Source: an uncultured Sulfitobacter sp. (lineage in GTDB: Bacteria; Pseudomonadota; Alphaproteobacteria; Rhodobacterales; Rhodobacteraceae). Taken from it: a stretch of 64,000 nt of DNA. Positions 8,739-18,678 of this stretch are shown here, piece by piece. The position numbers and the translations under genes were made by a program. The notes under the pieces were generated by a model, which did no database searches, had not been told where the DNA came from, and saw only the letters and a list, made by a program, of their open reading frames with translations. How positions within the stretch are numbered: the stretch's first letter is position 1; each line of letters begins with the position of its first letter. The stretch covers positions 146,497 to 210,496 of the forward strand of contig CANMZB010000006.1 in the NCBI GenBank assembly GCA_947502265.1. Direction: 5' to 3'.

Positions 8739-10657
8739 GCCTGATTTTTGCCCTTGTTGATGCGGGCGTCGGGCTTCACATCACGCAGCTGTTGCTGCTG
8801 GGTCTTGATCCGGCCACGATCCGCCGTGGGATAGGCATCAAGCGGCGGCTCGCCGTTATAAAGCGCCTGAAGCATCGCGTCGCGCGCGATGGGGGCTGCG
8901 ACTGTCGATCCGCCGCCGCCATGCTCCACCAGCACGGCACAGGCAAAGCGCGGGGTGTCATAGGGGGCGAAGCCGACGAACAACGCATGGTCGCGCTGCT
9001 CCCACGGCACCTCGTTGTTGTTGACGATAGCGGAGCGGACCTGCGAGGTGCCGGTCTTGCCCGCCATGCGCATACCTTCGGCGATGATGCGGCTGCGGTA
9101 ACCGGTGCCGCGCCTGTCGTTGACGACGGCATACATCGCCTTGCGCATCCGGCGCAGGTTTTGCTCTTTCATGTCAAGCGATCTGTTCCCGCGCACCGAT
9201 TCCTCGATCCCGTTGACCGATTTTACGATACGCGGCATCACTTCGCGGCCGGTTGCGATCCGTGCCGTCATGACCGCCAGTTGCAGCGGCGAGGCAAGCA
9301 TAAAGCCCTGCCCGATAGAGGCGTTTACCGTATCGCCGATCACCCATGATTCGCCGCGCTGGCGCAGCTTCCAGTCTTTGGTCGGCAACAGGCCGGAGTT
9401 GACCGAGCTGAGCGGCAGGTCGTGCCGGATGCCCAATCCAAAGCGTTGCGCCATGGCGGAAATTTTCTCGATCCCGACCTTGAGCGCCAGATCATAATAA
9501 TAGACGTCGCAGGAGTGTTTCAGCGAGCCTTCCAGATCAAGCCAGCCGTGGCCTCCGCGCTTCCAGCAGTGAAAGCGGCGCCCGCCCACCTCAAGATAGC
9601 CGGGGCAATAGACGGTTTCATCCGCTCCGATGATCCCTTCCTCGATGGCAGCCATCGCCGTCATCATCTTGAACGTCGAGGCGGGGGGGTACGCACCCTG
9701 CACCGTCTTGTTGACGAGCGGGCGGTATCTGGAATTCAGTAGCGGATCGTAATCTCTGGACAAAATGCCGCCGATAAAGAGGTTGGGATCATAGGACGGC
9801 GCGGACGCATTGGCGACAACATCGCCCTTTTCGCAATCAATGATCACAACAGCCGCACTTTCACCCGCCAACCGTGCCTGCACATAGTTTTGCAGCTTGG
9901 CATCCAGCGTCAGTTGCAGATCGGCACCCGACTGGCCTTCGCGGCGGGCCAGTTCGCGCATCACGCGCCCGGTGGCGTTCACCTCGACCTGTTTGGTGCC
10001 TGCTGTGCCGCGCAAAAGCGCCTCTTCGCGGGCCTCTACGTTGATCTTGCCGATATGGAAGCGCGGAATGCGCAACACCGCGTCGGGGTCTTCCAGTGCA
10101 TCAAGGTCTTTCTGGCTCACCCGGCCCACCCGGCCCACCACATGCGCAAAATCCGACCCGCGCGGATAAACCCGGGTTGATCCCACCTCGGGCGAGACAC
10201 CGGGCAGGGCGGGGGCGTTCACCGACACAGCGCTCACCGCGTCCCAGCTTACGTTTTCGGCGATGGTCACAGGCAGGAAGGGCGCAGAGCGGTTAAGCTC
10301 TGCCAGCGCGGTTTTCTGCTGCTCTTCGGTCAGATCAATGAGCGGCGCAAGACGCGCCATCACGTCCTCCACATCGCCTGCATCCTCGCGCACGATCACG
10401 ATGCGGTAGCTTGGCACGTTTTGCGCCAGTTGCATGCCGTTGCGGTCGAAAATCTCGCCGCGCTTTGGCGGGATCAGACGGATGTTGATACGGTTTTCTT
10501 CGGCCAGCAGGCGAAATTGATCGGCTTGATCGACCTGAAGATATCGCATACGCGCGGCCAGTCCGCCCATAAACAACAGCTGCGCACCGCCGAGCAGGGC
10601 GGCACGGCGCGAAAGCTTGCCATGGCTGGCGTCGGTATCGGCTCTGCTGCGTCTCAT
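8735..10657 (-). CDS. mrdA: Penicillin-binding protein 2, elongasome transpeptidase
   Basis: A 640-residue class B PBP. A hydrophobic anchor (about residues 20-36) is followed by the pedestal domain and the transpeptidase domain. The active-site SxxK is STFK at 327-330 and the KTGT triad is at 534-537, within AGKTGTSQV. It cross-links peptidoglycan along the cell cylinder together with RodA. The C-terminus is a charged, glutamine-rich tail (KTQQQQLRD...). It lies 16 bp after mreD and overlaps rodA, in the classical mreBCD-mrdA-rodA order. Confidence 0.97.
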   Translation of the reverse strand: MRRSRADTDASHGKLSRRAALLGGAQLLFMGGLAARMRYLQVDQADQFRLLAEENRINIRLIPPKRGEIFDRNGMQLAQNVPSYRIVIVREDAGDVEDVMARLAPLIDLTEEQQKTALAELNRSAPFLPVTIAENVSWDAVSAVSVNAPALPGVSPEVGSTRVYPRGSDFAHVVGRVGRVSQKDLDALEDPDAVLRIPRFHIGKINVEAREEALLRGTAGTKQVEVNATGRVMRELARREGQSGADLQLTLDAKLQNYVQARLAGESAAVVIIDCEKGDVVANASAPSYDPNLFIGGILSRDYDPLLNSRYRPLVNKTVQGAYPPASTFKMMTAMAAIEEGIIGADETVYCPGYLEVGGRRFHCWKRGGHGWLDLEGSLKHSCDVYYYDLALKVGIEKISAMAQRFGLGIRHDLPLSSVNSGLLPTKDWKLRQRGESWVIGDTVNASIGQGFMLASPLQLAVMTARIATGREVMPRIVKSVNGIEESVRGNRSLDMKEQNLRRMRKAMYAVVNDRRGTGYRSRIIAEGMRMAGKTGTSQVRSAIVNNNEVPWEQRDHALFVGFAPYDTPRFACAVLVEHGGGGSTVAAPIARDAMLQALYNGEPPLDAYPTADRGRIKTQQQQLRDVKPDARINKGKNQA

Positions 10658-10673
10658 GTGACCGGTCCTTTCG

Positions 10674-11306
10674 TCATCCGCGCTGGTTCATGGAATCAAG
10701 ATCTCCGGGGGCTGATTTTCGCACCCCCATCAGGGTACGGGTCACAAACACGATGGCCGGATAAAACAGAACTGTCATGCCCAGCTCAAACAGGCTGAGC
10801 CCCAGTTGCGGCGGCGGTATGAGTAGAACTGATAGCACAAACCGGTTGGCCAGCAAAATGCCCGTCAGCATAACGGCAACTGTGATCCACTCGGCCCCGA
10901 AGGTGCTGTCGCGCAGGGTGCGCCCGCGCGTCTTGAGGTTTTCACATGCCAGCAGCGCGAGCAGTGCCCACAGCCCCGGCGGGCGCTGTAACAGCAGATC
11001 GCTGACCAGAAAGACCACCGCCAGCAGGATCGCAGGCACATATTCGGGCCGCCGCAGCGACCATGCGAAGGCAAAGCAGATCAACAGATCGGGCGAGACC
11101 CACATGCGCGCGCTGCCGTGGCTCAAAAGTTCGCGCAACCGTGCTTCTGCGGGATCAATGGCCGCGAGGGGCGGGGACAGGTCGGGCGCAAAAAGGCCAA
11201 CCGGCTGGGTTTCGAGGGGCAACAGGTGGAAGAACGCATTCACGAGAGCAAGCCCGACAAACGCGGCACGCATAAGCCACAGCCGCGCGGAGGACAGATT
11301 ATCCAT
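10674..11306 (-). CDS. mreD: Rod shape-determining protein MreD
   Basis: A 210-residue hydrophobic protein with about five membrane segments, including LLICFAFAWSLRRPEYVPAILLAVVFLVSDLLLQRPPGLWALL, a region characteristic of MreD. It is the integral-membrane partner of MreC in the elongasome. Sequence conservation in this family is weak; position between mreC (3-bp gap) and mrdA (16-bp gap) is the strongest support. Confidence 0.9.
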   Translation of the reverse strand: MDNLSSARLWLMRAAFVGLALVNAFFHLLPLETQPVGLFAPDLSPPLAAIDPAEARLRELLSHGSARMWVSPDLLICFAFAWSLRRPEYVPAILLAVVFLVSDLLLQRPPGLWALLALLACENLKTRGRTLRDSTFGAEWITVAVMLTGILLANRFVLSVLLIPPPQLGLSLFELGMTVLFYPAIVFVTRTLMGVRKSAPGDLDSMNQRG

Positions 11307-11309
11307 GGC

Positions 11310-12227
11310 TCACTCCACCGCTTGCGGGGCAAAGTTGGGCAGCGGGAAGGCATTATCGGCGGCTCCAAGGCCGCTCCGAATGACCGACGGGTGGTCTGCC
11401 ACGCTTTCGGTGCCGTGATGGCGCAGGACGCGCAGGAATTCCAGCCGCTCGAAATCTGCGGCCAGCCGCACCCGCAGCCGCCCGCCCGGATCGGCGGCAA
11501 TCTGCCCGATCAGCAGGCCTTCGGGGAATACACCACCGTCGCCCGAGCTGATGACGCGGTCCCCGGGGCGCACCAGATCGGGGTTCTCCAGAAAATCAAT
11601 TGGCGGCGCGGCAGAGTTGTCACCGGCCACAATCGCGCGCTGGCCCGAAGGCTGGATGGTTGCGGGGATGCGGCTGGACGCGTCGGTCAGCAGGATCACC
11701 CGCGCGGTGTTTTCCCCGACGCCTGAAATCCGCCCGACAAGGCCGATGCCGTCCATCGTGGCCCACCCTTCGATCAACCCGTCGCGCCCGCCGATATTAA
11801 GCAGGACCGATTGCCGATAGGGCGAACCGCTGTCGGCCATTACAACGCCGGTGACGTAGGTCAGGCGCGGATCAAGCCGCACATTGTTAAGATCGAGAAG
11901 CCGCGCGTTTTCCTGCTCAAGCTGCAACGCCGCTTCTTTCCACGTCTGCATCCGGCGCAGTTCGGAGCGTAGCTCCTGATTTTGCGCGGACAGGCGTTGA
12001 TAGCTTTGAAAATCGCGCACCAGATTGATGGTGCCGGTGACAGGTGCCATCGCCCAATCGAAATTCGGCACAATCTGGTCCGTGATTTGTGCCCGAAACC
12101 GTTCGACGCGGGGGCTGTCGATCCGCCAGACGATGAAGATACCCAACAAGGCCAGCACCAGCACAGCCAGCAGTATCCGGCGCAGGGGGCCAGTATAATC
12201 GCTCGACTGTGATCTGTCTCTGGCCAT
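11310..12227 (-). CDS. mreC: Cell shape-determining protein MreC
   Basis: A 305-residue bitopic protein. One membrane helix (about residues 17-34, LLAVLVLALLGIFIVW) is followed by a periplasmic coiled coil (YQRLSAQNQELRSELRRMQTWKEAALQLEQENARLL). The MreC beta-barrel core then contains YRQSVLLNIGGRDGL and GLVGRISGVGENTARVILLTD. It scaffolds PBP2/RodA at the membrane. mreD follows after 3 bp. Confidence 0.95.
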   Translation of the reverse strand: MARDRSQSSDYTGPLRRILLAVLVLALLGIFIVWRIDSPRVERFRAQITDQIVPNFDWAMAPVTGTINLVRDFQSYQRLSAQNQELRSELRRMQTWKEAALQLEQENARLLDLNNVRLDPRLTYVTGVVMADSGSPYRQSVLLNIGGRDGLIEGWATMDGIGLVGRISGVGENTARVILLTDASSRIPATIQPSGQRAIVAGDNSAAPPIDFLENPDLVRPGDRVISSGDGGVFPEGLLIGQIAADPGGRLRVRLAADFERLEFLRVLRHHGTESVADHPSVIRSGLGAADNAFPLPNFAPQAVE

Positions 12228-12254
12228 GGCGGCGTGGCGCCCTCCGAGGCGGGA

Positions 12255-13593
<1,339 letters not shown>

Positions 13594-13622
13594 TAAAACG
13601 GGACGGGGTCCAACCCCGCCCC
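13594..13622 (-). terminator. Rho-independent terminator of leuA
   Basis: On the minus strand, a 10-bp GC-rich stem with one internal mismatch and a CCA-type loop is followed by GTTTTATCCC. It begins 10 bases after the leuA stop codon. Confidence 0.75.
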
Positions 13623-13631
13623 TGTCACAGA

Positions 13632-15224
13632 TCAGCCCACGTCTTTGTAGCTGACTTCACGTTTGTCTGTGCCGCCTTTTTCGCGACGCACCAGCAGCCG
13701 GTTGAGGGCATGAACATAGGCGCGCACGGAGGCGACGACAGTGTCGGTATCAGCGGACTGGCCGGTAACAATCCGCCCGTCCTCTTCCATCCGCACCGAT
13801 ACGGTGGCCTGCGCATCGGTGCCTTCGGTGACTGCCGCCACCTGATAAAGCTGCAAGCGCGCGGTATGGGGAACCAGCGCTTTGATGCAGTTAAAGGACG
13901 CGTCTACGGGGCCATCGCCGGTCTGCTCTGTGTTTTGCTCGGTGCCATCGACAACCAGCGTCATCGTTGCCGCGTTCGGGCCTTCGGTGCCGCAAACGAC
14001 GCGCATGGACTTCAGCTTGATCCGGTCGGTTTCGGGGTCTGTCGCGATGCGCATCAGCGCAATCAGATCCTCGTCGTAAATTTCCTTTTTGCGGTCGGCC
14101 AGTTCCTTGAACCGCACGAACACATCCTTGAGCTGGTTATCGCCCAATTCATATCCGAGGTTTTCCAGCTTGGAACGCAAGGCGGCGCGGCCGGAGTGTT
14201 TGCCCATCACGATATTCGTCTCGGCCAGGCCGACGTCTTCGGGGCGCATGATCTCGAAGGTTTCTGCGTTTTTGAGCATACCGTCCTGATGGATGCCGGA
14301 TTCATGTGCAAAAGCGTTCTTGCCCACAATCGCCTTGTTGTACTGAACCGCAAAGCCCGACACAGACGCGACGCGGCGCGATATGTTCATGATCTTGGAG
14401 CTGTCCACGCCGGTCTGGTAGGGCATAATATCATTGCGCACTTTCAGCGCCATTACGACCTCTTCAAGCGCGGTATTGCCCGCGCGCTCGCCCAATCCGT
14501 TGATGGTGCATTCGATCTGGCGCGCGCCTGCTTCCACAGCGGCAAGGCTGTTGGCAGTCGCCATGCCCAAATCGTTGTGGCAGTGGGTGGCAAAGATGAT
14601 CCCGTCCGCGCCGGGCACTTTTTCCAGAAGCATCGCGATCAAAGCAGCGCTTTCGCGTGGTGCGGTATAGCCGACGGTATCGGGAATGTTGATCGTCGTC
14701 GCGCCCGCATTGATTGCGATCTCGACCGTGCGACACAGGAAGTCCTCTTCGGTGCGGGTCGCGTCCATCGGGGACCATTGCACGTTGTCACACAGGTTGC
14801 GTGCGTGGCTTACCGTCTCGTGGATGCGGTCGGCCATCTCGTCCATGGTGAGGTTCGGGATAGCGCGGTGCAGCGGCGAGGTGCCGATAAACGTGTGGAT
14901 GCGCGGCTGTTTTGCGTGTTTGATCGCCTCCCAGCAGCGGTCGATGTCGCCGAATTGCGCACGGGCCAGCCCGCAGATCTGGGCGTTTTGTGATTGCCGC
15001 GCGATTTCCGAAACGGCGGCAAAATCGCCCTCGGAGGCAATGGGAAAACCGGCCTCGATGATGTCGACGCCCATCTCGTCGAGAAGCTGTGCGATCTCCA
15101 GCTTTTCGGCGTGGGTCATGGTTGCGCCGGGGGATTGTTCGCCGTCGCGCAGGGTTGTGTCGAAGATCAGGACGCGGTCTTGAGTCGTGCTGGAGGCGCG
15201 CGCTGCGGATGTCTGGTCGGTCAT
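13632..15224 (-). CDS. leuA: 2-isopropylmalate synthase
   Basis: The first committed step of leucine synthesis: acetyl-CoA plus 2-oxoisovalerate to 2-isopropylmalate. The 530-residue protein has the catalytic TIM barrel, starting with [16 protein letters not shown] (residues 19-34), with the metal-binding [10 protein letters not shown] and the [16 protein letters not shown] signature. A C-terminal allosteric LeuA domain (about 395-520) confers leucine feedback. Length and order match the long bacterial form. It is monocistronic here, with a leucine-rich leader peptide and alternative hairpins upstream that suggest attenuation control. Confidence 0.97.
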   Translation of the reverse strand: MTDQTSAARASSTTQDRVLIFDTTLRDGEQSPGATMTHAEKLEIAQLLDEMGVDIIEAGFPIASEGDFAAVSEIARQSQNAQICGLARAQFGDIDRCWEAIKHAKQPRIHTFIGTSPLHRAIPNLTMDEMADRIHETVSHARNLCDNVQWSPMDATRTEEDFLCRTVEIAINAGATTINIPDTVGYTAPRESAALIAMLLEKVPGADGIIFATHCHNDLGMATANSLAAVEAGARQIECTINGLGERAGNTALEEVVMALKVRNDIMPYQTGVDSSKIMNISRRVASVSGFAVQYNKAIVGKNAFAHESGIHQDGMLKNAETFEIMRPEDVGLAETNIVMGKHSGRAALRSKLENLGYELGDNQLKDVFVRFKELADRKKEIYDEDLIALMRIATDPETDRIKLKSMRVVCGTEGPNAATMTLVVDGTEQNTEQTGDGPVDASFNCIKALVPHTARLQLYQVAAVTEGTDAQATVSVRMEEDGRIVTGQSADTDTVVASVRAYVHALNRLLVRREKGGTDKREVSYKDVG

Positions 15225-15265
15225 GTGATTGGCTTTCTGTCTTGCTGCTGTTGCTATGTGTCCTT

Positions 15266-15316
15266 GGCGCGCGGCACGTCCCTCTGAGCGGGCGCGCCGG
15301 ATGGCACGCTCAGAGG
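15266..15316 (-). promoter_or_regulatory. Candidate leuA attenuator: two mutually exclusive stems
   Basis: In the minus-strand transcript, CCTCTGAGCG (15307-15316), which includes the leader-peptide stop codon, pairs perfectly over 10 bp with CGCTCAGAGG (15281-15290). GGCGCGC (15292-15298), within that loop, can instead pair with GCGCGCC (15266-15272). The two stems compete. A smaller hairpin (15345-15360, 6-bp stem) lies within the leader coding region. No T-run follows either stem, so the mechanism (termination, or masking of the leuA start) is unclear. Confidence 0.5.
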
Positions 15317-15390
15317 CGGGTTAGCAGCAGGTCACGCAGCAACGGCGCAGGGGGCTGCGCGGGGGTGTGGGTATGTGCGGCGTATTTCAT
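15310..15390 (-). CDS. leuL: leuA leader peptide (leucine-rich, attenuation)
   Basis: A 26-codon frame that ends 85 bases before the leuA start. The peptide begins MKYAAHTHT and ends LLRDLLLTRL, so six of its last ten residues are leucine, written TTG, CTG, CTG, CTG, CTA and CTC. The stop codon lies inside the first arm of the attenuator stem. This is the arrangement expected when scarce charged leucyl-tRNA stalls a ribosome and changes RNA folding. No strong Shine-Dalgarno sequence is visible before the ATG, which lowers confidence. Homologous leaders are known for leucine operons elsewhere; here it is inferred from composition and position. Confidence 0.65.
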   Translation of the reverse strand: MKYAAHTHTPAQPPAPLLRDLLLTRL

Positions 15391-15447
15391 GTGTTTAGTT
15401 ATAACGGAGGTTTTGCAGATGGGAAGAGGGGGATTTGAGTCTTTATG

Positions 15448-15472
15448 GTCTCTGCACGAAGGGTGCAGAGAC
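15448..15472. other. Perfect 10-bp inverted repeat upstream of the leuA leader
   Basis: GTCTCTGCAC and GTGCAGAGAC are separated by 5 bases, about 58 bp upstream of the leader-peptide ATG. It lacks a T-run on both strands. It could be the operator of a regulator, part of the leader RNA, or a terminator relic. Confidence 0.5.
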
Positions 15473-15632
15473 GTAAGTTTAAAGGCCAAATGAAGCCGGT
15501 GGCGTGGGCGCGTCTTTGGAACGTTCCGGATGGGAGGGGTGAAGAGGGGATCAAGGAGACGGCATCGCGGGTGTTTTACCCGCACACGGCGTACACAATT
15601 TGTACACAGGGCGTGCATACTGTGGTTGTGGC

Positions 15633-15977
15633 TTAGCCGTGCAGTTCTTTGCTGTCGTCGGGTGCTTCGTCCCTTTCGAACATGCCGTAATCACGGATCA
15701 CATGGGCGATGCGCAGGTGATAGTCGCGAAAGAACTCACCGCGTCCCGCTTTTTGCGCGGTGCGGTGTTTTGTCAGTTTGCGCCACGCGTCTACCGCCGC
15801 CTCGTCGCGGAAAAACGAGAGCGACAAGATTTTGTCGGGGTTGGTCAGGCTTTGAAATCGCTCGACCGAGATGAAGCCGTCGATTTGATCGACCAGTGAT
15901 CGCATTTCGGCGGCCATGTCGAGATAGTTTTGTTTGCGGGCGGGGTGAGGGATGACTTCGAAAATGACGGCGATCAT
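15633..15977 (-). CDS. ABM-domain (antibiotic biosynthesis monooxygenase-like) protein
   Basis: A 114-residue protein of the dimeric alpha/beta-barrel ABM fold: MIAVIFEVIPHPARKQNYLD, VDQIDGFISVERFQSLTNPDKILSLSFFRDEAAVDAWRKLTKHRTAQ, then RDYHLRIAHVIRDYGMFER. Members act on quinone-like or haem substrates or have no known activity. The ATG at 15977 has AAAGG seven bases upstream; an earlier TTG adds five residues only. It is single, without operon partners. No function can be assigned from context. Confidence 0.7.
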   Translation of the reverse strand: MIAVIFEVIPHPARKQNYLDMAAEMRSLVDQIDGFISVERFQSLTNPDKILSLSFFRDEAAVDAWRKLTKHRTAQKAGRGEFFRDYHLRIAHVIRDYGMFERDEAPDDSKELHG

Positions 15978-16027
15978 GCGGGGGCCTTTCAACGGGTGCG
16001 TTCATGGTAGAACATTTTTTGAGGGGA

Positions 16028-16245
16028 ATGCTTTGGTTTTCGTCGAAGCGTGAAAGAGGCCCCGACATTTCGCGCATCTGGCCAAGCTGGAGGCGGGCGG
16101 GTTGATTGTGGCGCGCAAATCGGGGTGGCACAAATACATCCCGCTGCGAGGTGGCGGGGTGCTAAAGCCGCTCGATTGGGGCAGCCGTGTGGTTGCGTTT
16201 GGGCCCACAGGACGGGGTGCGTTTGTCACGCTGTTTGGTGCATAG
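16028..16245 (+). pseudogene. Possible frameshifted small HTH (ArsR/MarR-like) remnant
   Basis: From the ATG at 16028 the frame reads MLWFSSKRERGPDISR. A shift of one base at about 16073-16076 then gives HLAKLEAGGLIVARKSGWHKYIPL and continues to a TAG at 16243. Joined, this reads DISRHLAKLEAGGLIV..., like the recognition helix and wing of an ArsR-type regulator. A missing C would explain the break. A GAGGGG lies just before the ATG. The similarity is by eye and the piece is short, so it may be chance; a sequencing error is also possible. The remaining bases up to the FkbM gene hold nothing I recognise. Confidence 0.3.
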
Positions 16246-16331
16246 CGCGGGCGCCTTGGGCGCGCCGCCCTTGTGTGTGTTGCGCGCTTCTGGTTTTCTG
16301 CACTGATATGATCAGAGGCGCAGAGAAAACC

Positions 16332-17048
16332 ATGACAGAGTCGACCGCCTATTTTCCCCATCTCAAGGCTATGAACGCGTACGGGTTTTATTGCATACCC
16401 GAAGCCTTCAAGGCGCGCGAGGTGGCCAAGCGGTTGCTTGCCGGCGAGGTGAACGAGCCGCGTACGTTGCAGATCATGCAGCAGTTCATCGACAATGGTG
16501 ATGTGGTCAGCGGTGGCGCGTTCATCGGGGACTTTCTGCCGATCCTGTCGCGCGCTGCGAAACGTGGTGCCTTTGTGCATAGTTTCGAGCCGAACCCGAC
16601 GGGGTTTGCCGCCACGACACGGACCATTGCCTTTAACGGGCTGAAGAACGTGAAGCTGTCGCCGGTGGCGGTGGGGCGCGAGGCGGCTGTGCTGCCGTTG
16701 AAGATTGCCAAGGCAGATGGCACGCCCTTGGGCGGCATGTCACGGATCGTTGATGTGCCCCTCAAGGGGCAGACCGTGGATGTGCAATTGGTGCGGATCG
16801 ACGATCTGGTTGACGAGGGCCGCAAGGTGACGATTGTGCAGCTGGATGTGGAGGGGCATGAATGGCCCGCGCTGCAGGGGGCTGCGCGGGTGATCAGCGA
16901 CAATCATCCGTTGGTCATTCTGGAAACGCTTGTCGGGCAAGAGCCCGAAGAGATCGCGCAAAGCCTGCGCGAGATGTGCCCGGCGTCGGGGTATCAGTTG
17001 ATGGGCATGATGGAGCGCAATGCGTTTTATCGCCCGTTGGGCCGCTGA
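16332..17048 (+). CDS. FkbM family methyltransferase
   Basis: A 238-residue SAM-dependent methyltransferase of the FkbM type. Visible features are GGAFIGDFLPILSRAAKRGAFVHSFEPNP (SAM-binding region with the acidic Glu after strand 2), RTIAFNGLKNVKLSPVAVG, and the C-terminal VQLVRIDDLVDEGRKVTIVQLDVEGHEWPALQGA, which is the family hallmark. Such enzymes methylate sugars or small molecules, often in polysaccharide clusters, but no such genes are near. An ATG at 16308 is an alternative start. It converges on the MORN gene with 6 bp between stop codons. Confidence 0.82.
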   Translation: MTESTAYFPHLKAMNAYGFYCIPEAFKAREVAKRLLAGEVNEPRTLQIMQQFIDNGDVVSGGAFIGDFLPILSRAAKRGAFVHSFEPNPTGFAATTRTIAFNGLKNVKLSPVAVGREAAVLPLKIAKADGTPLGGMSRIVDVPLKGQTVDVQLVRIDDLVDEGRKVTIVQLDVEGHEWPALQGAARVISDNHPLVILETLVGQEPEEIAQSLREMCPASGYQLMGMMERNAFYRPLGR

Positions 17049-17054
17049 CGCGGA

Positions 17055-18500
17055 TCAGTCGGCAGCATCTGTGGCGGGGGCGTCGGCGGCCGGTGCGTCT
17101 TCGGCGGGAACCTGTAGGGTGCCGTTATCCCAATCGCCGGAGGTTTCCTCGCCGGTGGCATAGCGCATGGTGCCCTGGCCCTGCCGTTTGCCTGCCACGA
17201 ACGCCCCTTCATAGACATCGCCGTTGGCGTAGGTTGCTGTGCCTGTCCCCTCGATCTCGCCTTGTACCCACGTGCCCTCGTAGACAAAGCCGCTGGGCAT
17301 CGTGACCTTGCCCTGACCGTTGCGGTGGCCGTCTGTAAACGCACCGGTATAGACGGTGCCGTCGGGGTAGGTTGCCGTGCCTTGCCCGTGGCGCAGCCCG
17401 TCATTCCAGTCGCCCGCATAGGTACGCCCGTCGGCGTAGGTCAGGGTGCCTTTGCCTTCGTTGCGGGCATTCACAAAGCTGCCCTCATAAACCATGCCGT
17501 TGGGGTAGGTGGCGGTGCCTGTGCCCTCGATCACGCCTGCGACCCAATCGCCGACATAGGTCGAGCCGTCAGGGTAGGTGATCTTGCCCGGACCTTCGGC
17601 CAGATTGTCGACGAACGTACCCGACTGCACCGAGCCGTCTGGATAGGTCACGGTGCCTGTGCCTTCGGCGCGTCCTTCGACCCACTGGCCTTCGTAGATA
17701 TAACCGTCCGCGCCGGTGAATTTGCCCTGCCCGTGGCGTTGGTCGCCCACATAGGCGCCTTCATAGACGTCGCCCGTGGTTGTGGTGGATTTACCCGTGC
17801 CTTCGCGGCGTCCGTTCACCAGATCGCCCTCGTAGGTGTCGCCGTTGGCCTGAAGGATAGTGCCTTTGCCGTTCAGCTGCCCGTCTGCCCATTCGCCTTC
17901 CAGCGTAAAGCCTTCGGGGTGGGTTAGTTTGCCCTGACCGGCGCGCGTGCCGTTGACGACCGTGCCTTCGTACACTGCGCCTTCGGCATCGCGGATCACG
18001 GCCTGACCTGTTGCCACGCCATCTATCCAGTCGCCTTTGTATTCATAGCCGCCCGCCGTTTGCAGCACGCCTTTGCCGTGCCGCTTGCCGTTGCGAAAGG
18101 TGCCCTCGTAGCGCTCTCCGGTGACGTGGATCGCAACGCCCTGTCCCATGATCGTGCCTGCGTCCCATTCGCCCTCGTAGGTGCCGCCGTCGGACATGGT
18201 GATTTTGCCGATGCCGTCGGGCTTGCCCTTGGAGAAATCGCCCTCGTAGACCGATCCGTTGGGGAAGCGCGCGATACCCTTGCCGCGGATTTCGCCTTCG
18301 ACCCACTGACCGGCGTATTCATAGCCGTTGGGCAGGTGGTAAACCCCTGTGCCGTGTTGCAGGCCGTCCTTGAACGTCCCTTCATAAACGCCGCCGTCAT
18401 CGTATTGTTTGCTGAGCACCTGGGTGTTTTGCGCAAAGGCAGGTGTGCCTGCGAGAAGCGGCAGGAGAGCGGTGGCAAGGATCAGACGGGATAGGGGCAT
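17055..18500 (-). CDS. Exported MORN-repeat protein (18 full repeats)
   Basis: A 481-residue protein with a signal peptide (PLSRLILATALLPLLAGTPAFAQ) and then at least 18 tandem 23-residue MORN units of the form G-x-x-Y-E-G-x-W/F-x-x-G-x-x-x-G-x-G-x-x-x-Y-P-D/N, plus a partial nineteenth. The tail is rich in Ala/Asp/Pro. The ATG at 18500 has AGGA upstream; an earlier in-frame ATG would bury the signal peptide. MORN repeats build elongated beta-sheets and in eukaryotes meet membranes or proteins; bacterial exported forms are poorly understood. It is divergent from nadE and has no operon partner. Confidence 0.88.
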   Translation of the reverse strand: MPLSRLILATALLPLLAGTPAFAQNTQVLSKQYDDGGVYEGTFKDGLQHGTGVYHLPNGYEYAGQWVEGEIRGKGIARFPNGSVYEGDFSKGKPDGIGKITMSDGGTYEGEWDAGTIMGQGVAIHVTGERYEGTFRNGKRHGKGVLQTAGGYEYKGDWIDGVATGQAVIRDAEGAVYEGTVVNGTRAGQGKLTHPEGFTLEGEWADGQLNGKGTILQANGDTYEGDLVNGRREGTGKSTTTTGDVYEGAYVGDQRHGQGKFTGADGYIYEGQWVEGRAEGTGTVTYPDGSVQSGTFVDNLAEGPGKITYPDGSTYVGDWVAGVIEGTGTATYPNGMVYEGSFVNARNEGKGTLTYADGRTYAGDWNDGLRHGQGTATYPDGTVYTGAFTDGHRNGQGKVTMPSGFVYEGTWVQGEIEGTGTATYANGDVYEGAFVAGKRQGQGTMRYATGEETSGDWDNGTLQVPAEDAPAADAPATDAAD

Positions 18501-18678
18501 GGCGGTCCTAAGGGCTGGGGCATCGGTTCGCCACAGCCTAATGAGCGGCGCAACAGGGGGCAACGCTCTTTTGGGGGTATCGGCGGTCTGCGGCAGAGAG
18601 AGGCCGTGGAGATTGCGGGCTTTCCCTTGCGCGGTGATCTGCTACATCACGACGGACAGTGGAAAAGGGGCCTTGATC

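Noticed and set aside
13710..14993. 427-codon plus-strand frame opposite leuA
   Set aside because: Shadow of leuA; no domain, and composition is that of antisense DNA.
17055..18500. Tandem repeats at 17-18.5 kb as a CRISPR array
   Set aside because: The period is 69 bp in frame, there are no unique spacers, and it encodes regular MORN units.
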